Below are positions 1 through 9,012 of a stretch of DNA of 64,000 nt, piece after piece. Each line of letters begins with the position of its first letter. Position 1 is the first letter of the stretch. The stretch spans positions 1 through 64,000 of the forward strand of contig NZ_QNUM01000009.1 of NCBI RefSeq assembly GCF_003574655.1, given 5' to 3'. Source of the stretch: Cohaesibacter haloalkalitolerans (lineage in GTDB: Bacteria; Pseudomonadota; Alphaproteobacteria; Rhizobiales; Cohaesibacteraceae). The notes beneath the pieces were generated by a model. That model worked only from the letters and a program-made list of their open reading frames with translations, was not told the DNA's origin and made no database searches. The position numbers and the translations under genes are program-made.

Positions 1-9
1 TTCGTCCAT
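1..9 (-). CDS. 5' end of a gene leaving the window
   Basis: Only the first three codons (Met-Asp-Glu) are present, reading leftward off the window edge. The start is supported by a strong AGGAGG ribosome-binding site at 15-20, eight or so bases before the ATG. Its long structured leader (14-111) suggests regulated translation. The product cannot be known from this window. Confidence 0.6.
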
Positions 10-13
10 AAAA

Positions 14-62
14 ACCTCCTCATTTGATCTTCAAACCACGCCAATGGTTCAAGTGAGGAGGT
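14..62 (-). promoter_or_regulatory. leader stem that can hide a ribosome-binding site
   Basis: A perfect 9-bp inverted repeat pairs 54-62 with 14-22. On the minus-strand message the right arm contains the AGGAGG of the gene starting at 9, so the folded leader would cover that site. The 31-nt loop holds a smaller possible stem (AACCA / TGGTT). This is seen directly; a regulatory role is inferred. Confidence 0.45.
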
Positions 63-92
63 CTCTTACCGATATTGTAGAACTTGTCCAGT

Positions 93-111
93 CCTCCACC
101 GTAGGTGGAGG
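93..111 (-). promoter_or_regulatory. perfect hairpin in the same leader
   Basis: CCTCCACC and GGTGGAGG form a perfect 8-bp stem with a 3-nt loop. It lies upstream of the stem at 14-62 on the minus-strand message. No T-run follows on the minus strand, so it is more likely part of a leader structure than a terminator. Confidence 0.4.
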
Positions 112-125
112 TTTAGTGTAGATAC

Positions 126-152
126 AAAAAAAGGGAGCCCTCGGGCTCCCTT
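126..152 (-). terminator. rho-independent terminator of the pdxA-like operon
   Basis: A 10-bp GC-rich stem (131-140 with 143-152) is followed on the minus strand by a run of seven T. It lies about 40 bp after the stop codon of the pdxA-like gene and closes the leftward operon. Confidence 0.85.
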
Positions 153-190
153 GAAGGTGGATTCGGATATTTCAGGAGAGATAGTGTGCG

Positions 191-1177
191 CTATCGTTTA
201 TCGCGGGTTGCAGCAAGTTTGGCTGCGTAGTCAAGCGTGCTGAGCATGTTGACGTGATTTGCCTGTCCTGTGCCGGCGATATCAAAGGCGGTGCCGTGGT
301 CGACAGAGCAGCGGTCGATCGGCAGGCCGAGAGATACGTTGACGGCAGAATCGAAGGCGATCATCTTGATCGGGATGTGGCCCTGATCATGATACTGGGC
401 GATCACCAGATCAAAAGCACCCTTGTGGGCACGGTAGTAGGCGGTATCGGCAGGAACCGGGCCGACAACATTGATGCCTTCTTTCTGTGCCATTTCGATC
501 CCCGGCAAGGTGTGCACATCATCTTCATCGCCAAACAGGCCACCTTCGCCGCAATGCGGGTTGATCCCTGCAACGGCGATGCGTGGATTGTCATAGCCCA
601 TCCGCTTGAAGTGTCTGTAACCCATGCGAATGGTGTCGAGGACACGCTGTGGCGTGGAGCGCTCGATGGCCGTCTTCAGGGACACGTGTGTGGAGATATG
701 CAATACGTTGAGGGTCTCGGACGCCAGCAGCATGAACGAACTCTTGGAGCCGGTCAGGTGCGCCAGCATGCCGGTGTGACCGTCATAGTGATGGCCGGCG
801 GCATTGAGGGCAGCCTTGTTGATTGGCGCCGTCACGATGCAGGCGGCTTCATCCGCAGACACCATGTCGACAGCCTTCTTGATATACTGGAAGGATGCTT
901 CGCCACAGGCCGGTGACAGAACGCCGAATTCACCCGGCAGGCCTTCAATCGGCACGTGGATGACGGCCAGAGAGCCTTCTGCTCCCTTTTCCCCATAGGC
1001 ATGCAGGGGCAGATCCACCTTGCAGACAACCTTTGCCCGCTCAAGCGTATCCATGTCGCCGATCACCGCATATTGGGCCCTCTCTTCAGCAGAAAGCGCT
1101 GCCATGGCTTTTACAATGACTTCCGGGCCGACGCCGGAAGGATCGCCCATGGTGATGACTACCAGGCTGTTGGACAT
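191..1177 (-). CDS. PdxA-family 4-phosphate dehydrogenase (PdxA2-like)
   Basis: This 328-residue protein starts with the PdxA signature (TMGDPSGVGPE, from residue 10) and keeps the family's histidines in GHTGML, HISTHV and QYHDQGH, which bind the metal. Family members oxidise a 4-phosphorylated hydroxy acid with NAD. Canonical PdxA makes vitamin B6, while PdxA2 paralogues take part in breakdown of D-threonate, D-erythronate and similar acids. The setting, last in an operon with a TctABC transporter, an aldolase and a hydroxyacid dehydrogenase, favours the catabolic paralogue. The start has an AAGGAG site 7 bp upstream. No DUF1537-type kinase, the usual partner of PdxA2, is in the window, so the substrate is open. 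Confidence 0.85.
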   Translation of the reverse strand: MSNSLVVITMGDPSGVGPEVIVKAMAALSAEERAQYAVIGDMDTLERAKVVCKVDLPLHAYGEKGAEGSLAVIHVPIEGLPGEFGVLSPACGEASFQYIKKAVDMVSADEAACIVTAPINKAALNAAGHHYDGHTGMLAHLTGSKSSFMLLASETLNVLHISTHVSLKTAIERSTPQRVLDTIRMGYRHFKRMGYDNPRIAVAGINPHCGEGGLFGDEDDVHTLPGIEMAQKEGINVVGPVPADTAYYRAHKGAFDLVIAQYHDQGHIPIKMIAFDSAVNVSLGLPIDRCSVDHGTAFDIAGTGQANHVNMLSTLDYAAKLAATRDKR

Positions 1178-1235
1178 GTCTCTCTCCTTGGAATAGAAAT
1201 GGAGGGCTTGTCAGCCCTCACCTGTTTTAGTTCAT

Positions 1236-2198
1236 CTATTTCAGCTTATCGGCGTTAAGACACCGTTTTGGCATGCCACCATCCAGAATCGTCGCAATGT
1301 CTTCGACAACCATCAGGCCAACATTCTCAACCGCTTCCTTGGTGTCAGCGCCGGAATGCGGGGTAAAGATCGCATTGGGGTGGCTGAACACCGGATGAGA
1401 AGTTTCCGGTGGCTCGGTTACATAGGCATCGATGGCGACGCCGCCCAGCTGTCCGCTTTCGAGAGCTGCCGAGATGGCATCCAGATCGACCACTTCACCG
1501 CGGGCTAGGTTGATCAGCTTGGCGCCTGGCTTCATCTTGGCGATGGTGTCGGTGTTGATCAGGGCCGCATTGTCCTTGCCGCCGAAGATGTGCAGGGAGA
1601 CATAGTCTGCCTTGCCCAGCAGGTCTTCCAGAGACAGGATCTCGATGCTGTTTTCCGAAGCAAAGACCATGTCCGCGTAGGGGTCGGTTGCAACGACCTT
1701 CATGCCGACGCCGATCGCCAGTTTGGCAAGGCGCTTGCCGATGTTGCCAAGACCGACGATGCCGAGGGTCTTGCCGCCAAGCTGGGTGCCGACGCGCCGT
1801 TCCCATTTGCCGCCCGTCACACAGACATGACCCTGCGGGATGAAACGAGCCATGGCATACATGAAACCCATGGCCAGTTCGGCAACGGCGTCCGCGTTGG
1901 CCGCCGGGGTGTTGCAGACCGGAATATTCTTGGCTGTGCAGGCTGGAATGTCGATATTGTCGACCCCTACCCCGTGTTTGATGACGGCCTTGAGATTGTT
2001 AGCGCCGACCAGCGTTTCAGCGGTAACGGGAACCAGACCGACGACAAGAATGTCTGCGTCTGCGATCTCGGCGGAAACGCCACCATCCGGCTTGGAGGTG
2101 TCATCACAACGCACGAGATCCCATCCGTGCGCTGCGATTTCGTCGGGCACCCGGCCGTGCTTGCCAAAGCCGGGTGACGTGGTGATTACCTTTACCAT
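1236..2198 (-). CDS. D-2-hydroxyacid dehydrogenase (SerA-like)
   Basis: This is a 320-residue NAD-dependent D-isomer-specific 2-hydroxyacid dehydrogenase. The Rossmann motif GLGNIG lies near residue 149. The catalytic Arg (NLARGEV), a downstream Glu and the catalytic His (TPHSGAD) are all present. It lacks the C-terminal ACT domain of biosynthetic phosphoglycerate dehydrogenase. With its position inside a transporter and aldolase operon, that points to a catabolic role, reducing or oxidising a 2-keto/2-hydroxy acid. Its ATG overlaps the TAA of the upstream aldolase gene, so translation is probably coupled. Confidence 0.85.
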   Translation of the reverse strand: MVKVITTSPGFGKHGRVPDEIAAHGWDLVRCDDTSKPDGGVSAEIADADILVVGLVPVTAETLVGANNLKAVIKHGVGVDNIDIPACTAKNIPVCNTPAANADAVAELAMGFMYAMARFIPQGHVCVTGGKWERRVGTQLGGKTLGIVGLGNIGKRLAKLAIGVGMKVVATDPYADMVFASENSIEILSLEDLLGKADYVSLHIFGGKDNAALINTDTIAKMKPGAKLINLARGEVVDLDAISAALESGQLGGVAIDAYVTEPPETSHPVFSHPNAIFTPHSGADTKEAVENVGLMVVEDIATILDGGMPKRCLNADKLK

Positions 2199-3082
2199 TA
2201 CTTGATCAGCTCGTATTTCTTGAGAAGGGCTTCAACCAGTTTGTCCTGTTCCGGATCTGGCAGAAGAGCCGGCTGACGGGAGGCTCCAACGGAATGGTCC
2301 ATGACCCAGAGGGCGCGCTTGACCATGGCAGGAGGGAAGCCGAGGCCATAGAGGTCCTTGCGGAAGTTGCCATAGATTTCCTGAGCGGCAGCAGCACCGG
2401 CTTCGTCACCGGCGTTGAAGCAGGAAACGATGGTGGCCAGAACTTCAGGCATGACGTTGCCAAGACCGGAGATGCAGCCTGCTGCGCCATTCTTCAGTGC
2501 CCAGTGAACCAGATGGTCCGGACCGGAATAGACGTCGAAGCCTTCGACTTCGTTGCCGATCTTCATGTAGGCTTCCAGGGTTTCCTGAGCGCCACCAGAG
2601 TCCTTGATACCGGCAATGTTCGGATGAGCGGACAGCTTGCGGGCGGTTTCCGGTTCGATGTGGTTCTGGGTGCGGGCCGGAATGTCATAGAGATAGATTG
2701 GCGTATTCACAGCGTCCGCAATCGTCAGATAATGGCGCTCCAGGCCGTCCTGGGTGCAGGCAATGAAGAACGGAGTGATCACGGCGATGCCATCAACGCC
2801 AATGCGGTCAAATTCTTTGGCTAGCAGCTTGGTTTCAAAGGTTGCCGGCATGCCAGCATTGACGATGACCTTGCAGCGACCATTGACTTCGGAAACAACT
2901 TCTTCCGTCAGACGGACTTTTTCATCAAAGGTCAGAGCCGAAAAGTCGCCGTTCGTCCCTGCACACAGGATGTTGTTGCCGGCTGCAATCTGGCGACGTA
3001 CCTGGGCGCGGGTTGCTTCGTAGTTCAGTGTCTCGTCTTCGTTGAAACAAGTGACGAGTGCAACATATGCCTCTTTGGTCAT
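2198..3082 (-). CDS. DapA/NAL-family aldolase or dehydratase
   Basis: This 294-residue TIM-barrel enzyme belongs to the dihydrodipicolinate synthase / N-acetylneuraminate lyase superfamily. The catalytic Tyr is in YDIPAR and the Schiff-base Lys in GIKDSGG. Pyruvate is the usual shared substrate or product, through a lysine imine. The housekeeping DapA role is unlikely because the gene sits in an uptake and breakdown operon with tctA 3 bp upstream. Retro-aldol cleavage or dehydration of a sugar acid is the best guess. A GGAGT site precedes the ATG. Confidence 0.85.
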   Translation of the reverse strand: MTKEAYVALVTCFNEDETLNYEATRAQVRRQIAAGNNILCAGTNGDFSALTFDEKVRLTEEVVSEVNGRCKVIVNAGMPATFETKLLAKEFDRIGVDGIAVITPFFIACTQDGLERHYLTIADAVNTPIYLYDIPARTQNHIEPETARKLSAHPNIAGIKDSGGAQETLEAYMKIGNEVEGFDVYSGPDHLVHWALKNGAAGCISGLGNVMPEVLATIVSCFNAGDEAGAAAAQEIYGNFRKDLYGLGFPPAMVKRALWVMDHSVGASRQPALLPDPEQDKLVEALLKKYELIK

Positions 3083-3085
3083 GGT

Positions 3086-4579
3086 TTACTCCGTTGGGTT
3101 TGCGGTCCGCTTGGATTTCAGGCGTGCCTGCGAAATGAATGGCCAGGCGAGAGAAAGGATTGTCAGGCCAATGAACAGAAGGGTGATTGGTCCGGAAACG
3201 AACTCGATGACATTGTCGCCAGTCTGAAGAAGACCGCGGCGCAAGTTGGATTCCATCATTGGGCCAAGGATAAGAGCGATACACAGAGCTGCCTGTGAGA
3301 AACCGTATTTCTGCATGCCCCAGCCCAGCACACCAAATCCTACCATGGTCAACAGATCGACCTGGTTGAGGTTGATGGAGAAGGAGCCGATGAAGCAGAA
3401 GATCACGATTGAAATGGTCAGCATTCTGCGTGGAACCTTCAGGATCTTCGAGAAGAGCGGAATGAGGGCCATGCCGAAGATGAACATGAAGATGGTCGCG
3501 ATGAAGGTGCCGCCGAAGATACCGACAACCACGTCAGGGTTGGTCTGAAAAAGCATCGGTCCGGGAGCAAGACCCTGGATCATCAGGCCGCCCATGAGAA
3601 CGGCGGTCACGACGTCACCGGGAACACCGAGGGCCAGCAGCGGGATGAGAGCCGCAGCACACACCGCGTTGTTGGCGCTTTCGGTTGCTGCAACGCCCGG
3701 GATGTAGCCAGTGCCGAATTTTTCCGGAGTCTTGGAGGTGCGGCGGGCTTCGTTATAGGAAATCCAGGAGGCGGTGCCGGAGCCGGTGCCGGGGACGATA
3801 CCGATGAAGGTGCCGATGATGGAGCCGCGGATCAGTGCCGAGGTGCTTTCCTTCATTTCCTGTAAAGTTGGCCAGCGACCGGAGACGTGGGCGATGATGT
3901 TGTCATCCTTGACGGTCAGGCGTTCGAGCTGGGTGAAGACTTCGGAAAGGGCGAACAGGCCGATCAGGGCTGGCGTAAAGGCAAAGCCGGATGCGAAGCC
4001 GTTGATGCCGAAGGTGTAGCGCATGACACCGGAGATCGGGTCGGCACCGACACAGGAGATCAGAATGCCGAGAAGACCGGAAATGGCACCCTTCAGGATG
4101 TCTCCCGACAAAGAGGCAATGATCGTCAGGCCAAACAGGGCAAGGGCAAAATACTCAGGTGCGCCGAACTCAAGGGCAACACTAGCCAACTGGGGCGCGA
4201 GCGTTGCAAGCACCACGGCTGCAATGAGGCCGCCAATCGTTGAAGCGATTGTTGCCATGCCGAGCGCCTTGCCCGCCTGCCCTTTCTGGGCCAGTGGGTA
4301 GCCGTCCAGAACCGTTGCGGCAGAGGCCGGAGTGCCGGGTGTTCTAAGCAGAATGGAAGAGACACAGCCACCATAAATGCCGCCGATATAGATGCCGATC
4401 AGCATGTTGAGGCCCATGACCGGGGTCATACTGAAGGTGAGCGGGATGAGCAGAGCGACGCCCATCGTTGCGGTCAAGCCAGGCAGGGCGCCGATTACCA
4501 GCCCGCCAAGCGTGCCCATGGCGATAGTCCAGAGTACGTCGACGTGAAAAAGAGGTGCGAGATAGGAGAGCGTGTCCAT
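3086..4579 (-). CDS. tctA: tripartite tricarboxylate transporter large permease TctA
   Basis: This roughly 497-residue protein carries about a dozen hydrophobic segments and the TctA glycine/proline signatures (GALPGLTATMGVALLIP near residue 33, and IVPGTGSG). It is the main membrane channel of a TTT-type secondary transporter for carboxylates, driven by an ion gradient and loaded by a periplasmic binding protein. The ATG at 4579 is preferred to an in-frame TTG two codons earlier. The stop lies 3 bp before the aldolase start, which ties uptake to metabolism. Confidence 0.9.
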   Translation of the reverse strand: MDTLSYLAPLFHVDVLWTIAMGTLGGLVIGALPGLTATMGVALLIPLTFSMTPVMGLNMLIGIYIGGIYGGCVSSILLRTPGTPASAATVLDGYPLAQKGQAGKALGMATIASTIGGLIAAVVLATLAPQLASVALEFGAPEYFALALFGLTIIASLSGDILKGAISGLLGILISCVGADPISGVMRYTFGINGFASGFAFTPALIGLFALSEVFTQLERLTVKDDNIIAHVSGRWPTLQEMKESTSALIRGSIIGTFIGIVPGTGSGTASWISYNEARRTSKTPEKFGTGYIPGVAATESANNAVCAAALIPLLALGVPGDVVTAVLMGGLMIQGLAPGPMLFQTNPDVVVGIFGGTFIATIFMFIFGMALIPLFSKILKVPRRMLTISIVIFCFIGSFSINLNQVDLLTMVGFGVLGWGMQKYGFSQAALCIALILGPMMESNLRRGLLQTGDNVIEFVSGPITLLFIGLTILSLAWPFISQARLKSKRTANPTE

Positions 4580-4644
4580 GGTCAACTTTCAGGCAAATCT
4601 GCTGAAGTCTTCGTCTTCAGACGTGACATTTTGTTCGTTGAGGA

Positions 4645-4669
4645 CTGGAGCGCACGGGGCGCGCTCCAG
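4645..4669 (-). promoter_or_regulatory. intercistronic stem-loop between tctC and tctA
   Basis: A perfect 9-bp stem (4645-4653 with 4661-4669) with a 7-nt loop lies between the binding-protein gene and the large permease. No T-run follows, so it more likely protects the 3' end of the tctC message than stops transcription. That would fit the need for more binding protein than permease. Confidence 0.5.
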
Positions 4670-4695
4670 CAATAGTCTGCGGGGAAGCGTTTGGC

Positions 4696-5661
4696 TTACT
4701 TGTTCATGCCCAGCATGCCGAGGTCTTCAAGAACCTTCTTGGAGACTTCGCTGTCCTTTTTGACGCGAGCTTCGAAGGTTGCGGCATCTTCATAGGTCAC
4801 GAATTCGCCCATGTCGGTCATTTTCTTGATGAAGGCCGGGTCGGTTGCAATCTTCTGGACGGCAGCGCGCAGGTATTCGAGGGTTTCACCCTGAACGGTC
4901 TTCGGAGCCACGATGCCCTTCCAGGACGACCAGGTGAAGTCCACGCCTTTTTCCACGGCAGTCGGGGTGTCCGGGAACAGATCGATGCGTTTGTCTTCCA
5001 TCACAAAGATCGGAACCATCTGGCCAGAATCGGCTGCTGCCTTGGCTTCTGCCGGAGAGGCAACCATTGCATGGATGTGGCCGCCGATGCAGGCTGTGCG
5101 AGCCTTGGAAGAACCTTCGAACGGAATGGATTCGATCTTGATGCCTGCGGCTTCTGCAAATGCTTCAGCAGAAATCTGGTTGGCACCACCAGCACCGGAG
5201 TTGCCGACCTGAGGCTTGTTGGCTTTGGCATATTCAATGAAGGAATCATAATCATTGAACGGTGCGTCTTTACAAGCAACAAGCAGCTGAAGGGAACGAG
5301 CGAACAAACCAACATAGTTGAAGTCTTCCACGCCGTAGTCGGTGCCGCCGATGTGCGGTTTGATGGCGATCGGGCCCTGGGCAGCTGCACCAATCGTGTA
5401 GCCGTCCGGACGACCATGTGCCACAGCGGATGTGCCGATGCCGCCGCCACCACCTGGCTGGTTGCGGATGACCATCTGCTTGCCTTCGAAGTTCTTTTCA
5501 AAGGTGTCAGCAAAGACGCGCAGGGAAAGGTCGGTCGATCCACCGGCGGAGTAAGGCACAACGACCTGAATTGGACGTGCAGGGAAGTCTGCGGCGGAGA
5601 CTGTGCCAGCGGCCATGACGGCTGCGACTGCAACAGAAAGGGTTAGCAGGGATTTTTTCAT
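4696..5661 (-). CDS. tctC: TctC-family periplasmic solute-binding protein
   Basis: The 321-residue protein begins with a clear Sec signal peptide (MKKSLL, a hydrophobic core, then cleavage near VSAAD). It continues with the TctC/BugT signature PIQVVVPYSAGGSTD. It captures a carboxylate in the periplasm and delivers it to TctAB. Two cysteines (CKDAPF, RTACIGGH) could form a disulfide. GGGAGG precedes the ATG. The exact ligand is unknown; the operon suggests a sugar acid or hydroxy acid. Confidence 0.9.
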   Translation of the reverse strand: MKKSLLTLSVAVAAVMAAGTVSAADFPARPIQVVVPYSAGGSTDLSLRVFADTFEKNFEGKQMVIRNQPGGGGGIGTSAVAHGRPDGYTIGAAAQGPIAIKPHIGGTDYGVEDFNYVGLFARSLQLLVACKDAPFNDYDSFIEYAKANKPQVGNSGAGGANQISAEAFAEAAGIKIESIPFEGSSKARTACIGGHIHAMVASPAEAKAAADSGQMVPIFVMEDKRIDLFPDTPTAVEKGVDFTWSSWKGIVAPKTVQGETLEYLRAAVQKIATDPAFIKKMTDMGEFVTYEDAATFEARVKKDSEVSKKVLEDLGMLGMNK

Positions 5662-5697
5662 TCGTTATCCTCCCGAGAATGAACGGTGTGACTATAC

Positions 5698-6159
5698 TTA
5701 TGGGAGCCAGACCGACAGAAGTTCTGTAAAGCCGAAATAGACGGCGCAAGTCATGATCGCCGGGAACAGGACAAAGACGAGCCAGCGTCTTTCTCCAAGC
5801 AACCAGAGACCGACGAAAAAGGTCACGAGCGTGGCTGGTATGTAGCCTATTGGATAGAATGCCAGTGCATAGGCGATCAGCAGAAGCACAAAAGCCAACA
5901 TGATGACCAATGTGCGAACATCGGGCATGGAAATCGTCTTTTCTTCCTTGCCCTGTTCAGCTGCTTTTGCCCTGAAAATCATCATCAGAGCGAGGATCGC
6001 GGTGCCGCCAATCATGATCCACGGGACCATTGACGGGCCAGCGACCGAATTGATCATGCCCTGTTTGATGCTAAGGGTAAGCCAGGCTGAGATGGCGCAA
6101 AAGATCAGCAAACCACCGCCGATCCACATATCGCTTTTACGTTCCGATACAGTCGTCAT
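5698..6159 (-). CDS. tctB: TctB small permease subunit
   Basis: A 153-residue protein with four predicted membrane helices, the size and layout of TctB. The start at 6159 is chosen because GGAGG lies just upstream. The gene is first in the leftward operon (order tctB-tctC-tctA). TctB is poorly conserved, so the call leans on the neighbours. Confidence 0.8.
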   Translation of the reverse strand: MTTVSERKSDMWIGGGLLIFCAISAWLTLSIKQGMINSVAGPSMVPWIMIGGTAILALMMIFRAKAAEQGKEEKTISMPDVRTLVIMLAFVLLLIAYALAFYPIGYIPATLVTFFVGLWLLGERRWLVFVLFPAIMTCAVYFGFTELLSVWLP

Positions 6160-6583
6160 GTATTCCTCCAAATGGGGGTAGATCAGAAAGGACCCCCAAA
6201 GGTCTTCTCGGACCTTGGGTTACAAGATGCTTCCAATCTGACAATTTGTCAACATAATTGTGGCAATTAGCGATTAGTCCAAGAAACCATAAATGCGGCT
6301 GTCGTTTCTGATTGGGCGGAAATCTGTGTTTTCATGGAATTAACCTACTGAAATTACTGTATTAAAATTAAAATTCGAAAATCCGGTCAAATTTGTGGAA
6401 ACCGGATCGTGCGACGTCCAATTCTATTTTACATGTCAATACAAGATTGACAAATATCTGAATTGAGCGCAATTTAAGGTCGATCTTTGGAAAAATAGCT
6501 GCGCGCCTTGATCAAAAATTGTCAAGTGCTGCGTGTTGTCAAAAAACATGTGTGTTGAAGCGCCACGTCGGGAGGAATGATTA
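6160..6583. promoter_or_regulatory. divergent control region between tctB and the alcohol dehydrogenase
   Basis: This AT-rich 424-bp stretch must hold the promoters for both directions. A stem with arms 6195-6204 and 6211-6219 lies close to the tctB start. TTGACA-like hexamers occur on the minus strand at 6247-6252 and on the plus strand near 6448. No clear -10 partner was found for either, and no regulator gene adjoins the region. Confidence 0.4.
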
Positions 6584-7702
6584 ATGCTATCCCTTACGTC
6601 TCCATTGGAAATGCAGTTTCCGTCTGTTATCAGGTTCGGTGAAGGGACCATCCGGTCGCTGGCTGACTGGGTTGAAAAGAAGGGATACAAGGCTCCCTTC
6701 GTTGTTGCCGATGCCGTCAATGTCGCGCGCCTGGACATGCTGGGGCTGAAAAATGTCAACTGTTTTGGCGATGTTGTGCCTGAACCGGACATCGCCAACC
6801 TACAGAAGGCGGTTGAAGCTGCTGCCGGATGTGACGTGGTGATCGGCTTTGGTGGCGGCTCTGCCATGGACCTTGCCAAACTAGTTGCAGTGCTCGTCTG
6901 GCAGGATGTGGAATTCAAGGATATCTCCGGCCCGCATCGCGCCCTGCCCCGCAAGGTTGGCCTTGTGCAGATCCCGACCACAGCTGGTACAGGATCTGAA
7001 GTCGGTACCCGTGCTCTGGTGACCAACCCCGAAACCAACAGCAAGGTGGCAACGGAAAGCGTTCATATGCTGGCAGATCTTGCGATTGTTGATCCTAGCA
7101 TGACGATGACGGTGCCTGGCAAGGTGACCGCTGCCACCGGTGTTGATGCCATGGCGCACTGCGTTGAGGCTTTCACGTCCAAACGTTCTCATCCGATCAT
7201 CGATAGCTATGCTCTGCAAGGTATTGAGCTGGTTGGCAAATATCTCAAGCGTGCCGTCGAAGACGGATCCGACGCCGAAGCCCGTACGGGGCTGGCGCTG
7301 GCTGCTTTCTATGGCGGCGTTTGCCTCGGACCGGTCAACACGACGTCTGGCCATGCCATTTCCTACCCGCTGGGCACGCGCTACCATCTAGCTCACGGCA
7401 TCGCCAATGCGCTGATTTTTCCGCACACGCTGGCAGCCAACACGCCGGCGGCACCTGAAAAGACCGCCAAGATCTGTGCCGCTTTGGGCTTCTCGGGGTC
7501 GACGGTTGAAGAGGTTCTTGCCGGAGCAAAGGCATTCTGCGAGTCGCTCGGGCTCGACATGAGGCTGCGCGCCTACGGTGTTCCTGAAGAGGATCTGGCT
7601 TCCATGGCTCAGGAGGCGCACGATATCCGACGCCTGCTCGACTGGAACCCGGTTGATCTCTCTGTGGCTGATATCGAAGCCATCTACCGTCAGGCGTTCT
7701 GA
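6584..7702 (+). CDS. iron-containing alcohol dehydrogenase
   Basis: A 372-residue group III (Fe-type) dehydrogenase. It carries the nucleotide-binding GGGSAMD near residue 90 and the TTAGTGSEV motif. The metal ligands lie in GVDAMAHCVEAF and in two later histidines (SGHAISYPLG and YHLAHGIANA). It interconverts an alcohol and an aldehyde or ketone, or reduces maleylacetate-like compounds, with NAD(P). GGAGG lies 8 bp before the ATG. It diverges from the tct operon and may process an intermediate of the same pathway; that link is inferred. Confidence 0.85.
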   Translation: MLSLTSPLEMQFPSVIRFGEGTIRSLADWVEKKGYKAPFVVADAVNVARLDMLGLKNVNCFGDVVPEPDIANLQKAVEAAAGCDVVIGFGGGSAMDLAKLVAVLVWQDVEFKDISGPHRALPRKVGLVQIPTTAGTGSEVGTRALVTNPETNSKVATESVHMLADLAIVDPSMTMTVPGKVTAATGVDAMAHCVEAFTSKRSHPIIDSYALQGIELVGKYLKRAVEDGSDAEARTGLALAAFYGGVCLGPVNTTSGHAISYPLGTRYHLAHGIANALIFPHTLAANTPAAPEKTAKICAALGFSGSTVEEVLAGAKAFCESLGLDMRLRAYGVPEEDLASMAQEAHDIRRLLDWNPVDLSVADIEAIYRQAF

Positions 7703-7751
7703 TCCTCGGACACATCTCCTCCAGCGACCATCCTCCCTTGTGAGCTGGTGA

Positions 7752-7797
7752 CGCGCTCTCTTCCGTCCCCCAAGCGTGAGAGAGCGCGCTTTTTTTA
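7752..7797 (+). terminator. rho-independent terminator
   Basis: A perfect 10-bp stem (7752-7761 with 7779-7788) is followed by CT and seven T. It ends the alcohol dehydrogenase transcript about 50 bp after its stop codon. Confidence 0.8.
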
Positions 7798-7974
7798 GGC
7801 CCCGCGCGGTCCCTGTCTTTTCAGCCATCCAATTCTTCTCTGCCCCAGCATCGCCGCTCATCAGCTTGTGGCTCTATAGCGCAGGGTTTGGCCTTGTTCG
7901 TCAGGGCTCTACGTGCCAGAGTGTGCATTCTGCTGTTCAGCAGAGTTATCCAATCAATTTTCAGAGGCTTGATC

Positions 7975-8691
7975 GTGACTGAAGATCTGTTTCGCCATGA
8001 TTCCTACCTGACCAGTTGTGAAGCGACGGTCACCGGGGTACTGGACGATGGCGCCATCATTCTTGACCGTACTGTTTTTTATCCCACTGGCGGTGGACAA
8101 CCTGGCGACTCTGGTGTGTTGACATTGGCTGGCGGGGAAACGCTCCAGATTCAGACAACTGTGAAGGGCACGGACGGAGGGGAAATCCTTCATATTCCTG
8201 CGGCTGATCAAGCCCTTCAGGTGAAAGTTGGGGACTCTATCACATGTCAGATCGACTGGGAGACACGCTACAAGCATATGCGCTTCCATACGGCGCTTCA
8301 TCTTTTGTCTGTTGCGGTCCCCTTCCCGGTCACTGGCGGTCAGGTCAGCGACAAGGATGCCCGTCTGGACTTCATGTTGCCGGACCCTGATTTCACCAAG
8401 GAATCACTGACGGAGACACTCATGGGCCTGATTGAACAGGATCATGAGGTTTCCACCCGCTGGATTACCGATGAGGAGCTTGATGCACAGCCGGATCTGG
8501 TCAAGACCATGTCCGTCCAGCCGCCCAGAGGGTCGGGCAAGGTGCGGCTTGTGGCGATTGGTGATGTGGACTTGCAGCCTTGTGGCGGTAGCCATGTGCG
8601 CAAAACCTCGGAAATCGGCGCTGTTGTCGTTGCCAAGATCGAGAACAAGGGAAAACAGAATCGTCGGATTCGAATCAGGTTCGCCGACTAG
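7975..8691 (+). CDS. AlaX-type alanyl-tRNA editing protein
   Basis: A free-standing editing domain like that of AlaRS, which hydrolyses mischarged Ser- or Gly-tRNA(Ala). The zinc motifs are present: HTALH near residue 103 and CGGSH near residue 205. The GTG at 7975 is taken as the start because AGAGG lies 7 bp upstream and homology-like sequence begins there. A longer in-frame start at 7888 has no such site. The protein is then 238 residues, the usual AlaX medium size. Confidence 0.85.
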   Translation: MTEDLFRHDSYLTSCEATVTGVLDDGAIILDRTVFYPTGGGQPGDSGVLTLAGGETLQIQTTVKGTDGGEILHIPAADQALQVKVGDSITCQIDWETRYKHMRFHTALHLLSVAVPFPVTGGQVSDKDARLDFMLPDPDFTKESLTETLMGLIEQDHEVSTRWITDEELDAQPDLVKTMSVQPPRGSGKVRLVAIGDVDLQPCGGSHVRKTSEIGAVVVAKIENKGKQNRRIRIRFAD

Positions 8692-9012
8692 TCTCTGCCT
8701 TTCTCGCCTGTTTGCGTTTTGGGACGCGAGAACACGGTCGGCCTTGCGTCTCATAATTGCGGTTCTGCCAGTTCAAGACATGGTGACCGATGTCCTATTG
8801 CAGGCGAACCGCAATATACTAAGATGGTGCAGTCTGCGGAACGCAGATTGTCACCGACGCTTCCGGCCTGAGGAGCCAATGGGTTTTAAACAGGTAGCTA
8901 AAATTCCAATTTTTTATAGCTATGTATGTTTGAAACTATTGAAATAAGGACGGCGAGCGCGTAATACATTAGTCGACCATCATGGTTCACAGTTTCCAAA
9001 ATGAGGTTCGCA
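8692..9012. other. intergenic stretch of 321 bp
   Basis: It lies between alaX and the CMD-family gene. The frames crossing it look like shadows. A promoter for the downstream gene is expected here, but I could not place one with confidence. Confidence 0.3.
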
